A DNA stretch of 64,000 nt from Mesorhizobium sp. M7A.F.Ca.US.008.03.1.1 (GTDB lineage: Bacteria > Pseudomonadota > Alphaproteobacteria > Rhizobiales > Rhizobiaceae): assembly GCF_003997495.1 (NCBI RefSeq), contig NZ_RZRU01000022.1, forward strand, positions 44,259-108,258. Direction: 5' to 3'. Below the pieces are notes generated by a model, which saw nothing but the letters and a program-made list of their open reading frames with translations, was not told the origin of the DNA and searched no databases. Shown here one piece after another: positions 34,397 through 43,497 of the stretch. How positions within the stretch are numbered: position 1 is the first letter of the stretch; the number at the start of each line of letters is the position of its first letter. The position numbers and the translations under genes were made by a program.

Positions 34397-35425
34397 ATGA
34401 AACATATTGCTATCGGCATTCTTGGCGCCGCCACGCTGGGATTGATGGCGTCGGCCGCGTCGGCGGCCACTCTCGACACGGTCAAGGCGAAGGGCTTCAT
34501 CCAGTGCGGCGTCTCCACTGGCCTGGCCGGCTTTTCGGCGCCGGACGACAAGGGTGACTGGCAAGGCATCGATGCGGATTTCTGCCGCGCTGTCGCGGCC
34601 GCCGTCTTTGGTGACGGCTCCAAGGTCAAGTTCACGCCGCTCAGCGCCAAGGAGCGGTTCACCGCGCTGCAGTCGGGCGAGATCGACATTCTGTCGCGCA
34701 ACACCACCTGGACCATCAACCGCGACACGGCACTCGGCCTGAATTTCATCGGCGTCACCTACTATGACGGCCAGGGTTTCATGATCAACGCCAAGAAGCT
34801 GCCGGGCGTCAATTCGGCATTGCAGCTTTCGGGCGCCGCCGTCTGCGTGCAGAGCGGCACCACCACCGAGCTGAACCTGGCCGACTACTTCAAGGCCAAC
34901 AAGATGGAGTACAATCCCGTCGTCTTCGAAAAGCTGGAAGAGGTCAACGCCGCCTATGATGCCGGCCGCTGCGACGTCTACACCACCGATCAGTCGGGCC
35001 TCTATGGCATTCGCCTGACGCTGGGATCGCCGGCTGATCACGTCGTGCTGCCCGAGATCATCTCCAAGGAGCCGCTCGGACCGGCCGTTCGCCAGGGCGA
35101 CGACCAGTGGTACCACATCGTCAAGTGGACCTATTTCGCGCTGCTGCAGGCTGAAGAGCTCGGCATCACCAAGGCCAATGTCGATGAGATGAAGAACTCG
35201 GCCAGCCCCGAGATCAAGCGCGTGCTCGGCCAGGAAGCCGATACCAAGATCGGTACCGATCTCGGCGTCTCCAATGACTGGGTGGTCAACATCGTCAAGG
35301 CGGTCGGCAATTATGGCGAAATGTTCGAGCGCAATGTCGGCTCGGGCAGCCCGCTGAAGATCGCGCGCGGCATCAACGCGCTGTGGACCAAGGGCGGCCT
35401 GCAATACGCGCCGCCGATCCGCTGA
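34397..35425 (+). CDS. aapJ: General L-amino acid ABC transporter, periplasmic binding protein
   Basis: A 342-residue family-3 solute-binding protein. The signal peptide is MKHIAIGILGAATLGLMASAASA. DTVKAKGFIQCGVSTGLAGFSAPDDKG begins the mature binding protein; GIDADFCRAVAAAVFGD and LSRNTTWTINRDTALGL are family-typical. AapJ is the binding protein of the rhizobial general amino acid permease AapJQMP, which imports a broad range of L-amino acids and is needed in nodules for bacteroid amino acid exchange. It is followed by aapQ 63 bases later. Confidence 0.95.
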   Translation: MKHIAIGILGAATLGLMASAASAATLDTVKAKGFIQCGVSTGLAGFSAPDDKGDWQGIDADFCRAVAAAVFGDGSKVKFTPLSAKERFTALQSGEIDILSRNTTWTINRDTALGLNFIGVTYYDGQGFMINAKKLPGVNSALQLSGAAVCVQSGTTTELNLADYFKANKMEYNPVVFEKLEEVNAAYDAGRCDVYTTDQSGLYGIRLTLGSPADHVVLPEIISKEPLGPAVRQGDDQWYHIVKWTYFALLQAEELGITKANVDEMKNSASPEIKRVLGQEADTKIGTDLGVSNDWVVNIVKAVGNYGEMFERNVGSGSPLKIARGINALWTKGGLQYAPPIR

Positions 35426-35488
35426 TCGAAATGTGATCCGGGAGGCAGATCATCTGCCTCCCGGTTTCTCTTTCCAGGGGACGGTCGA

Positions 35489-36676
35489 ATGGCATCGCAG
35501 GAAGTACTTCGCGAGGAGCCCAGCCGCGGTTCCTTCATCAACGATCCGAAAATCCGGGGCATATTCTTCCAGGTGCTGGTCGTCGTGCTGCTGGTGGCGG
35601 GCGTCTGGTGGATTGCCCACAATGTCATCGACAACCTGACGCGGCTGCGCATCGCTTCAGGCTTCGGCTTCCTGAAGGGCCGCGCCGGCTTTGACATCAG
35701 CGAGAGCGCCATCGCCTATTCGTCGGATTCCACCTATGGCCGCGCCATTCTGGTCGGCCTCATCAACACGGTCATCGTCGCCATCGTTGGCATCATCACC
35801 GCGACGATCATCGGCTTCGTCATCGGCATCGGCCGGCTCTCGCAGAACTGGCTGATCAGGAAGATCTGCACCGTCTATGTCGAGGTCTTCCGTAACATCC
35901 CGCCGCTGCTGGTCATCTTCTTCTGGTATTCCGGCGTGCTGGCCGTGCTGCCGGCGCCACGCGACAGCATCGGTTTGCCGTTCGGCTCCTTCCTCAACCA
36001 GCGCGGTTTCTATTTCCCACGTGCCGTGTGGGGCGACGGCTCATGGCTGATCTTCGTCGCCCTGCTCGTCGGCATCGCCATGGCGTGGTTCGTCGCGCGC
36101 AGGGCGCGGCAACGGCAGATGGCGACCGGCCAGCAATTTCCGGTGTTTTGGACATCCGCGGCGCTGATCGTCGGGCTGCCGCTGCTCGCCTATGCGCTGA
36201 GCGGCTTTCCCCTGAGTTTCGACTACCCGAAGCAGTCGACTTTCAACCTGACCGGCGGCTTCCAGGTCCGGCCGGAGTTCCTGTCGCTTTATCTGGCGCT
36301 GTCCTGCTATACCGCCGCCTTCATCGCCGAGATCGTGCGCGCCGGCATCCGGGGTGTCAGCGCGGGCCAGACGGAAGCTGCCGGTGCGTTGGGGTTGCGG
36401 TCCGGATCGATCCTGCGGCTTGTCGTCGTGCCGCAGGCGATGCGCATCGTCATTCCGCCGCTGACCAGCCAGTATCTCAACCTGACCAAGAACTCGTCGC
36501 TGGCCATCGCCATTGGCTATCCGGACCTGACGGCGACCGCCGGGACGGTGCTGAACCAGACCGGCCAGGCCGTCGAGGGCGTGGTGATCATGATGGTGAT
36601 CTATCTCGCCATCAGCCTCCTGACCTCGCTTGTGATGAACTGGTTCAACGCCAAGATGGCGCTGGTGGAGAGGTGA
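35489..36676 (+). CDS. aapQ: General L-amino acid ABC transporter, permease AapQ
   Basis: A 395-residue inner-membrane subunit. The N-terminal helix is followed by a long extra-cytoplasmic insert, then the BPD transporter domain carrying VEVFRNIPPLLVIFFWYSG and the EAA loop EAAGALGLRSGSILRLVVVPQAMRIVIPP. The longer insert compared with HisQ is typical of AapQ. It forms the channel with AapM, 9 bases downstream. Confidence 0.95.
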   Translation: MASQEVLREEPSRGSFINDPKIRGIFFQVLVVVLLVAGVWWIAHNVIDNLTRLRIASGFGFLKGRAGFDISESAIAYSSDSTYGRAILVGLINTVIVAIVGIITATIIGFVIGIGRLSQNWLIRKICTVYVEVFRNIPPLLVIFFWYSGVLAVLPAPRDSIGLPFGSFLNQRGFYFPRAVWGDGSWLIFVALLVGIAMAWFVARRARQRQMATGQQFPVFWTSAALIVGLPLLAYALSGFPLSFDYPKQSTFNLTGGFQVRPEFLSLYLALSCYTAAFIAEIVRAGIRGVSAGQTEAAGALGLRSGSILRLVVVPQAMRIVIPPLTSQYLNLTKNSSLAIAIGYPDLTATAGTVLNQTGQAVEGVVIMMVIYLAISLLTSLVMNWFNAKMALVER

Positions 36677-36685
36677 GGTAAGGAC

Positions 36686-37843
36686 ATGCAAGAACATGAT
36701 ATGTCCTGGGTGCGCACCGAAATGGTGCTGGCGCAGCCGGCGCCCGCCAGCGTCACCGGCCTCGGTGCGTGGGTGCGCAAGAACCTGATCGCCTCTGCCG
36801 GCGACACCATTTTGACAATCGTCGGCATCGCCCTGGTGGCGATGATCCTGCCGCAAATCATCAACTGGGCGTTCATCAACGCCGTGTGGACGGGACCGGA
36901 CCGGACCGTATGCGCCACGGTGGCGCAAGGCGGCATCCAGCCGGATGGCTGGACCGGCGCCTGCTGGGCTTTCGTCAACGCCAAATTCGGCCAGTTCATG
37001 GTCGGGCGCTATCCCATCGAGGAGCGCTGGCGGCCGATCCTGGTCGCCATCCTGCTCGTCGCGCTGCTGGTGCCGATGCTCATCCCGAAGGTGCCGCGCA
37101 AAGGGCTGAATGCGGTTCTGCTGTTCTTCGTGCTGCCGGTCGTCGCCTTCGTCCTGCTGGTCGGCGGCATGTTCGGCCTGCCGCATGTCGAGACCTCGAT
37201 GTGGGGCGGGCTGCTGGTAACGCTCAGCCTGTCCTTCGTCGGCATTGCCGTGTCGCTGCCGCTCGGCATCGTGCTGGCGCTCGGCCGCCGTTCCAAGATG
37301 CCGATCATCAAGACGCTGTGCGTCGTCTTCATCGAGACGGTGCGCGGCATCCCGCTGATCACCGTGCTGTTCTTTGCCAGCGTCATGCTGCCGCTGTTCC
37401 TGCCGGCCGGCGTCTCCTTCGACAAGTTCCTGCGGGCGCTGATCGGCGTCTCGCTGTTTGCCGCCGCCTATATGGCCGAAGTGGTGCGAGGCGGCCTGCA
37501 GGCGATCCCCAAGGGCCAGTATGAAGGTGCCGATTCGCTCGGCCTCGGCTATTGGCAGAAGATGTATTTCATCGTCATGCCGCAGGCGCTGAAACTGGTC
37601 ATTCCGGGCATCGTCAACACCTTCATCGGCATGTTCAAGGACACCAGCCTGGTCATCATCATCTCGATGTTCGACCTGCTCGGCATCGTCAAACAGAATT
37701 TTTCCGATGCAAACTGGGCAACCGCGCAGACGGCGAGGTCCGGCCTGATCTTCGCCGCCTTCGTCTTCTGGCTGTTCTGCTTCGGCATGTCGCGCTATTC
37801 AATGTACACCGAACGCCGGCTCGACACCGGCCACAAACGCTGA
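36686..37843 (+). CDS. aapM: General L-amino acid ABC transporter, permease AapM
   Basis: A 385-residue membrane subunit with extra N-terminal helices (TILTIVGIALVAMILPQIINWAF) and a C-terminal channel domain. The EAA loop reads EGADSLGLGYWQKMYFIVMPQALKLVIPG, preceded by VFIETVRGIPLITVLFFAS. It is longer than HisM owing to the N-terminal insert, as in other AapM proteins. A repeat element and 82 bases separate it from aapP. Confidence 0.95.
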   Translation: MQEHDMSWVRTEMVLAQPAPASVTGLGAWVRKNLIASAGDTILTIVGIALVAMILPQIINWAFINAVWTGPDRTVCATVAQGGIQPDGWTGACWAFVNAKFGQFMVGRYPIEERWRPILVAILLVALLVPMLIPKVPRKGLNAVLLFFVLPVVAFVLLVGGMFGLPHVETSMWGGLLVTLSLSFVGIAVSLPLGIVLALGRRSKMPIIKTLCVVFIETVRGIPLITVLFFASVMLPLFLPAGVSFDKFLRALIGVSLFAAAYMAEVVRGGLQAIPKGQYEGADSLGLGYWQKMYFIVMPQALKLVIPGIVNTFIGMFKDTSLVIIISMFDLLGIVKQNFSDANWATAQTARSGLIFAAFVFWLFCFGMSRYSMYTERRLDTGHKR

Positions 37844-37845
37844 TC

Positions 37846-37888
37846 CATGTCGCCCAAAAGTGTATAGCGGTTTTGGGATAACGACATG
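37846..37888. repeat. Palindromic element inside the aap operon
   Basis: CATGTCG at one end and CGACATG at the other flank 'cccaaaagtg...cggttttggga', closely matching 30643-30743. It lies between aapM and aapP and could attenuate or protect the mRNA. Confidence 0.75.
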
Positions 37889-37925
37889 CCTCACAACCAA
37901 CGATAAAGAAAAAGGGGATCCTGTC

Positions 37926-38729
37926 ATGGCCACCGAAAATGCCGTCAGCGCCGAAGAGATCAAGGTCAACGCCGCCAAGATGCAGATTTCCACGACCGAT
38001 GTCGCCATCGACATCATCGCCATGCACAAATGGTATGGCGAGTTCCATGTGCTGAAGGACATCAACCTGAAAGTGATGCGCGGCGAGCGTATCGTCATCT
38101 GCGGTCCCTCCGGCTCCGGCAAATCGACCATGATCCGCTGCATCAACCGTCTGGAGGAGCACCAGAAGGGCAAGATCATCGTCGACGGCAAGGAACTGAC
38201 CAACGATCTCAAGAAGATCGACGAGGTGCGCCGCGAGGTCGGCATGGTGTTCCAGCACTTCAACCTGTTCCCGCATCTGACCATCCTGGAGAACTGCACG
38301 CTGGCGCCGATCTGGGTGCGCAAGACGCCGAAGAAACAGGCCGAGGAAATCGCCATGCATTTCCTCAAGCGCGTCAAGATTCCGGAACAGGCCAACAAAT
38401 ATCCCGGCCAGCTTTCCGGCGGCCAGCAGCAGCGTGTGGCGATTGCCCGTTCGCTGTGCATGAACCCGCGCATCATGCTGTTCGATGAGCCGACCTCGGC
38501 GCTCGATCCGGAGATGATCAAGGAAGTGCTGGAGACCATGGTTGGCCTTGCCGAGGAAGGCATGACCATGCTGTGCGTCACTCACGAGATGGGCTTCGCC
38601 CGCAAGGTCGCCAACCGGGTGATCTTCATGGACCAGGGCCAGATCGTCGAGCAGAACACGCCGGCCGAGTTCTTCGACCACCCGCGTCACGAGCGCACGA
38701 AGCTGTTCCTGTCGCAGATACTGCACTAA
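37926..38729 (+). CDS. aapP: General L-amino acid ABC transporter, ATPase AapP
   Basis: A 267-residue ATPase powering the AapQM channel. Walker A is GPSGSGKST, the signature LSGGQQQRVAIARSL, Walker B IMLFDEPTSALDPEM, and the switch His lies in VTHEMGF. The start was chosen at 37926 (MATENAV), preceded by AAAGGGGA. A strong terminator follows. Confidence 0.95.
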   Translation: MATENAVSAEEIKVNAAKMQISTTDVAIDIIAMHKWYGEFHVLKDINLKVMRGERIVICGPSGSGKSTMIRCINRLEEHQKGKIIVDGKELTNDLKKIDEVRREVGMVFQHFNLFPHLTILENCTLAPIWVRKTPKKQAEEIAMHFLKRVKIPEQANKYPGQLSGGQQQRVAIARSLCMNPRIMLFDEPTSALDPEMIKEVLETMVGLAEEGMTMLCVTHEMGFARKVANRVIFMDQGQIVEQNTPAEFFDHPRHERTKLFLSQILH

Positions 38730-38745
38730 GGCCTCTACAGCCACG

Positions 38746-38778
38746 AAGAGCCCGGCTGAAACACTGCCGGGCTCTTTT
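38746..38778 (+). terminator. Terminator of the aap operon
   Basis: An 11-base stem, AAGAGCCCGGC with GCCGGGCTCTT, followed by TT; loop of nine bases. It lies 17 bases after the aapP stop. Confidence 0.85.
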
Positions 38779-38841
38779 GCGTATGGGATAACAGGCGGGC
38801 GTTCGTGTCGCGCCGGAGCGCGTTTGCAGGGCCGCCTTTCA

Positions 38842-39510
38842 ATGAAAAGACTGGGACGTTTTCTAGGTCTTCTGTTGATTGTCGTCGCACTCGCCGTGAC
38901 GACGGGCACCCTCGTGCCGCGGCCGCTGTGGCCGGCGGCGGCCGCCATGCCCGCTACGACGCGCCACATCCTGGTGCTGAACAATCCGATCCACACGGAC
39001 ATCGCCATCCCGGTCGACGACGCCGTGCGCCGACGTTTCCATTTCCTGGTCGACGCCGGCATACCCGCCGACAGGCCGGAGGTCCGCTACATCGTCTTCG
39101 GCTGGGGCGGCCGCGCCTTCTACCTGGAGACGCCGACATGGTCTGAGCTGAAGGCGGTGCCGGTGATGAAGGCACTAACCCTCGACGCGTCGGTCATGCA
39201 TGTCGATGTCGCCGGTGACATCCTCGAACCGCGCCCTGATATCGTGGGATTCGACATCGGTGAGGATCGGTTCGCGGCGTTGCTCGATTTCATCGATGCG
39301 AGTTTCCAGCGGGGACCGAAAGGCCCGATCCTCGTTCCGGACGCAGCCTATTCCAGCTTCGACGGCTTCTACGAAGCCAATGGCCATTTCAACGCGCTGG
39401 TCGGCTGCAACACCTGGACGGCGGCGGCGTTGCGCACCGCCGGCCTGCGCACCGGCTGGTGGAACCCGCTGCCTGTATCGCTCGGCCTGTCGATGCGGCT
39501 TTACAACTAG
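38842..39510 (+). CDS. DUF2459 (TIGR02117-like) protein
   Basis: 222 residues. An N-terminal hydrophobic stretch (FLGLLLIVVALAVTTGTLV) acts as a signal or anchor. The body matches DUF2459, with HILVLNNPIHTDIAIPV, YIVFGWGGRAFYLETPTW, and NGHFNALVGCNTWTAAALR near the C-terminus, which has conserved His, Asn and Cys. Related urease-accessory-linked proteins of the family are uncharacterised. The gene is monocistronic, after the aap terminator. Confidence 0.82.
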   Translation: MKRLGRFLGLLLIVVALAVTTGTLVPRPLWPAAAAMPATTRHILVLNNPIHTDIAIPVDDAVRRRFHFLVDAGIPADRPEVRYIVFGWGGRAFYLETPTWSELKAVPVMKALTLDASVMHVDVAGDILEPRPDIVGFDIGEDRFAALLDFIDASFQRGPKGPILVPDAAYSSFDGFYEANGHFNALVGCNTWTAAALRTAGLRTGWWNPLPVSLGLSMRLYN

Positions 39511-39543
39511 CTCTGCTCAAAGGCCGACATTCAGGCCCAGGTT

Positions 39544-40785
39544 TCAGCGTCGGATGATTTTCTGCTGCTGCCAGCCGTAGAGCCAGTCGAGATCGGCGGC
39601 GAGTTTCTCCGACGAGCGCATCTTCAGGAACAGATTGCGCGCGATCGCCACTGGCCCTGCGGCATGCCAGGCAAGGCGGTTGATGGTGCCGCGACGGGCG
39701 ACCCTGGTGACGCGCGGCCGCCGCAGGTTCTCCCAGATCTGAAGGCTTTGTGCCTGATCGGCGGGGAAGTCGGCGATAACATCGGCAAGCATAGCCGCAT
39801 CCTCGATCGCCATGGCAGCACCTTGCGCCGCGAACGGCGTCATCGCATGCGCGGCGTCGCCGATCAGCGCGATGCCGTCTGGTGTTGTCCAGGACTGCTT
39901 CTGCTCGACCGTATGGAGCGGCCAGGTCAGCCACGGGCCGGCCATTTCCAGTAGTCTTGCAACGCCCGGCGCGGTGCCGCGCATTGCGCTGGCGAGGATG
40001 CCGGGATCGGCATGGCCGGACCAGCCCTCGGCAATGCGCTCGCCTCTGCTGAAGGCGACGAGGTTGAAGGCGTCGCCCTTGCTGACGGGATAGGCGACCA
40101 TATGGAAGCCAGGATGCAGAAAGGTCGTCACACAGTCGGCCGCCCCGATCGCGGCAAAGGCTTGCCCGGCGGCGCTTTCAACCGCGACGGTGGTGCGCCA
40201 GGCCAGTTCACCGGAAAAACGGCTCCTTGGCGATGCCGTCCCCCTGGTCGAATCGACAAGCGCGCGCACCGACGACCAGACGCCATCGGCGCCGACCAGC
40301 AGGGAGCCTTCAGCCTTGATGGTCTGGCCCTCGATCTCGACTGTCGCCGCGATGCCATGGCTGTCAGTGTCAACACCGCTGACGCGCCCGCCGGTGATGA
40401 GATGGATGTCCGGCATCTCGGCAACGCGCGCGGTCAGTGCGCTCTGCAGATCGGCCCTGTGCGCGACGAGATAGGGTGTCTGCCAGCGCGCTTCGGCGGC
40501 TTGCCCCAGCGGCACGCGCGCCAGTTCGCGCAAGGTCGCGGCCTCCTTCAACACCACGGCTTCGGGCCGCACCGCCGCCGGCAGCAGCCGGTCGAGCACG
40601 CCAAGCTGGCGAAGGATACGGGTCGCGTTTGGAGAGAGCTGGATGCCTGCGCCGGCAGCTTCCAGGCGCTGCGCCTGTTCGAACACCCGAACAAGGTAGC
40701 CGCGTTCGGCGAACGCAAGGGCTGCGGTCAATCCGGCGACACCCGCCCCGGCGATGACAATTTGCCGGGATCGTGTGTCGTTCAT
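39544..40785 (-). CDS. FAD-dependent aromatic monooxygenase (salicylate/3-hydroxybenzoate hydroxylase type)
   Basis: A 413-residue class A flavoprotein monooxygenase. The FAD-binding GAGVAGLTAALAFAERG lies at residues 12-28, the DG motif VGADGVWSSVRALV near residue 160, and the GD motif ALIGDAAHAMTPFAAQGAAMAIEDA near residue 305. These enzymes hydroxylate aromatic acids with NAD(P)H. No ring-cleavage gene is adjacent, so the substrate is open. It is followed by a zinc-finger gene on the same strand upstream. Confidence 0.88.
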   Translation of the reverse strand: MNDTRSRQIVIAGAGVAGLTAALAFAERGYLVRVFEQAQRLEAAGAGIQLSPNATRILRQLGVLDRLLPAAVRPEAVVLKEAATLRELARVPLGQAAEARWQTPYLVAHRADLQSALTARVAEMPDIHLITGGRVSGVDTDSHGIAATVEIEGQTIKAEGSLLVGADGVWSSVRALVDSTRGTASPRSRFSGELAWRTTVAVESAAGQAFAAIGAADCVTTFLHPGFHMVAYPVSKGDAFNLVAFSRGERIAEGWSGHADPGILASAMRGTAPGVARLLEMAGPWLTWPLHTVEQKQSWTTPDGIALIGDAAHAMTPFAAQGAAMAIEDAAMLADVIADFPADQAQSLQIWENLRRPRVTRVARRGTINRLAWHAAGPVAIARNLFLKMRSSEKLAADLDWLYGWQQQKIIRR

Positions 40786-40804
40786 CGGGCTGGTCGCGAA
40801 AGAC

Positions 40805-41050
40805 TCAGGCGGCCTGGTCGATGTAGATGCAGCCGGCCGGCAGCGTTTCGGTCGCCTTCAGCTTCGGCGAATAGCGGTAGAGCGTCGAGCAATAGGGACA
40901 GACTTTTTCATTGTCGTCGCCCATGTCCAGGAACACATGCGGGTGGTCGAAAGGCGGATTGGCGCCCGTGCACATGAATTCCTTCACGCCGATGTCTATT
41001 GCCTGATAGCCCGCATCGTTCTGAAAATGGGGAATGGAACCGCCTGCCAT
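40805..41050 (-). CDS. Zinc-finger protein, NDUFS6/CHCC type
   Basis: 81 residues with Cys27, His36, His38, Cys51 and Cys54 (EFMCTGANPPFDHPHVFLDM, KVCPYC), matching the zinc-binding CHCC domain of the mitochondrial complex I subunit NDUFS6. Alphaproteobacteria use a similar protein as a complex I accessory subunit. Together with the NDUFS4-like gene at 20565 this accounts for two complex I accessory subunits in the window. The C-terminal tail is short. Confidence 0.87.
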   Translation of the reverse strand: MAGGSIPHFQNDAGYQAIDIGVKEFMCTGANPPFDHPHVFLDMGDDNEKVCPYCSTLYRYSPKLKATETLPAGCIYIDQAA

Positions 41051-41295
41051 CGTCGTCTCCTTAACGCAGTCTCGTCTGCATCTGGATCATATCAGGTCTC
41101 TTTGCAAGTTCGATGAAATCAAACTGTCGCAAAAGCCTGTCAGAGGATAAGTTAAGCCGGTTAACGCATGGCCCAGAAGACCGCCCCCGGTTTTCGGCAG
41201 GGCCCATGCGTCGCCTTGGAGTGGCAGAGCGTCCTTTGCGCGTCCTGAAGACGCGCGGCGCTTTAACTGGCTGACGGTGTAGAAGAGCGGGAATC

Positions 41296-43497
41296 ATGAA
41301 CGAACTGAAGCCGGTGCAGAACGAATTCGTGGATGTCGAGGTGGCTCGTCCGGAGGGCGGCAATCCGGATCGCTTCGTCAATCGCGAGTTTTCCTGGCTG
41401 CAGTTCAACCGGCGCGTTCTCGAGGAATCGCTGAACCTCAATCATCCGCTGCTGGAGCGCGTCCGCTTCCTGTCGATCTCGGCCGCCAATCTTGACGAGT
41501 TCTTCATGGTCCGTGTTGCCGGTCTTGCCGGCCAGGTGCGCGAGGGCATCACACTGAAGAGCCCCGACGGACGCACCCCCGAACAGCAGCTCGAACAGTT
41601 GCTGCGTGAGGTCGAGCGGCTGCAGGAAGACCAGCAGAAGAGCCTTTCGGCGCTCACCGTGCTGCTCAACAAGGAAGGCATCGAGAGCATCACCCGCGAT
41701 GCGCTGACCAAGGACGAGAAAATCTGGCTGGAAGACCATTTTCAGGGGCAGGTGTTCCCGGTGCTGACCCCGCTGTCGATCGACCCGGCGCATCCGTTCC
41801 CGTTCATTCCCAATCTCGGCTTCTCGATGGCGCTGCAATTGCGCCATCGCAAGAATGGCGAGGAGATGAGCGCGCTGCTGCGCCTGCCGGTGGCGCTGAA
41901 GCGCTTCATCCGTCTGCCGGACCGCAAGCATCATGTCCGCTTCATCCCGCTGGAAGAGGCGGTCGGCCTCTATATCGGCAAGCTCTTTCCCGGCTACGAG
42001 GTCAAGGGCTCCGGCACGTTCCGCATCATCCGCGACAGCGATATCGAGGTCGAGGAGGAGTCCGAGGACTTGGTGCGCCTGTTCGAAACGGCGCTGAAGC
42101 GGCGGCGGCGCGGTTCGGTGATCCGCATCGAATTCGACAGGCTGATGCCTGGCGAATTGCGCGACTTCGTGGCAGGCGAGCTTGGCGTGTCGTCGAGCCG
42201 CATCAGCGTGCTCACCGGGCCGCTGGCGCTCAGCCAGATTTCCGAGATCGTCGCCGTCCCTCGCGACGACCTGAAATTCATGCCCTACAATCCGCGGTTT
42301 CCCGAGCGCATCCGCGAGCATGGGGGCGATTGTTTCGCCGCCATCCGCGAGAAGGACATCGTCGTCCATCACCCCTACGAATCGTTTGACGTCGTGGTGC
42401 AGTTCCTGCGCCAGGCGATGGCCGATCCGGAAGTGGTGGCGATCAAGCAGACGCTTTACCGCACCTCCAATGACAGCCCGATCGTGCGCGCGCTGGTGGA
42501 CGCGGCCGAGGCCGGCAAATCGGTCACCGCGCTGGTCGAGCTCAAGGCGCGCTTCGACGAAGAAGCCAACATCCGCTGGGCGCGCGATCTGGAGCGTGCC
42601 GGCGTGCAGGTCGTGTTCGGCTTTCTCGAGCTGAAAACCCATTCGAAAATGTCGCTGGTGGTGCGGCGCGAGGACGGCAAGCTGCGCAACTACGTGCACC
42701 TCGGCACCGGCAACTACCATCCGGTAACGGCGCGCATCTACACCGACCTGTCCTTCTTCACCACCGATCCGACGATTGCCCGCGATGTCGCCCAACTGTT
42801 CAATTTCATCACCGGCTATGCCGAGCCGACGGACGAAATGCGGCTGGCGATCTCGCCGTTCACGCTGAGAAGCCGCATCCTGAAGCACATTGCCGACGAG
42901 ATTGCCTACGCGGTGCAGGGGAAACCGGCGCGCATCTGGATGAAGATGAACGCACTCGTCGATCCGATCATCATCGACGCGCTCTACGATGCCAGCCGCG
43001 CCGGCGTCGAGATCGACCTTGTCGTGCGCGGCATCTGCTGCCTGCGGCCGCAGGTTCCGGGCCTGTCGGAAAACATCCGCGTAAAATCGATCGTCGGCCG
43101 TTTTCTCGAACACAGCCGCATCTATTGTTTCGGCAATGGTTACGGCCTGCCGTCGGACGAGGCGATCGTCTACATCTCTTCGGCCGACCTGATGCCGCGC
43201 AACCTCGACCGCCGCGTCGAAACCATGGTGCCGATCACCAATCCAACTGTGCATGAACAGATCCTTGGCCAGATCATGCTGGGCAACATCATGGACAATC
43301 AGCAAAGTTTCGACGTATTGGCTGATGGAACCTCCCGGCGCGTCGTGCTGGAGGAGGGCGAGGAACCGTTCAACGCGCAGGAATATTTCATGACCAATCC
43401 GAGCCTGTCGGGACGGGGTGACGCGCTGAAGTCGCATGCGCCCAAGCGCATCGCGCAGTTCAAGCGCCGCAAGAAGAACGCTGCAGCGTCCGGCTGA
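41296..43497 (+). CDS. ppk: Polyphosphate kinase 1
   Basis: A 733-residue enzyme polymerising the gamma-phosphate of ATP into polyphosphate. NREFSWLQFNRRVLEES opens the N-domain. The phosphorylated His is His449 in ELKTHSKMSLVVRRE, and the second His region is VDPIIIDALYDASRAGVEIDLVVRGICCLRPQVPG. The length is typical for PPK1. The stop overlaps the ppx start (TGATG), so both ends of polyphosphate metabolism are translationally coupled. Confidence 0.96.
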   Translation: MNELKPVQNEFVDVEVARPEGGNPDRFVNREFSWLQFNRRVLEESLNLNHPLLERVRFLSISAANLDEFFMVRVAGLAGQVREGITLKSPDGRTPEQQLEQLLREVERLQEDQQKSLSALTVLLNKEGIESITRDALTKDEKIWLEDHFQGQVFPVLTPLSIDPAHPFPFIPNLGFSMALQLRHRKNGEEMSALLRLPVALKRFIRLPDRKHHVRFIPLEEAVGLYIGKLFPGYEVKGSGTFRIIRDSDIEVEEESEDLVRLFETALKRRRRGSVIRIEFDRLMPGELRDFVAGELGVSSSRISVLTGPLALSQISEIVAVPRDDLKFMPYNPRFPERIREHGGDCFAAIREKDIVVHHPYESFDVVVQFLRQAMADPEVVAIKQTLYRTSNDSPIVRALVDAAEAGKSVTALVELKARFDEEANIRWARDLERAGVQVVFGFLELKTHSKMSLVVRREDGKLRNYVHLGTGNYHPVTARIYTDLSFFTTDPTIARDVAQLFNFITGYAEPTDEMRLAISPFTLRSRILKHIADEIAYAVQGKPARIWMKMNALVDPIIIDALYDASRAGVEIDLVVRGICCLRPQVPGLSENIRVKSIVGRFLEHSRIYCFGNGYGLPSDEAIVYISSADLMPRNLDRRVETMVPITNPTVHEQILGQIMLGNIMDNQQSFDVLADGTSRRVVLEEGEEPFNAQEYFMTNPSLSGRGDALKSHAPKRIAQFKRRKKNAAASG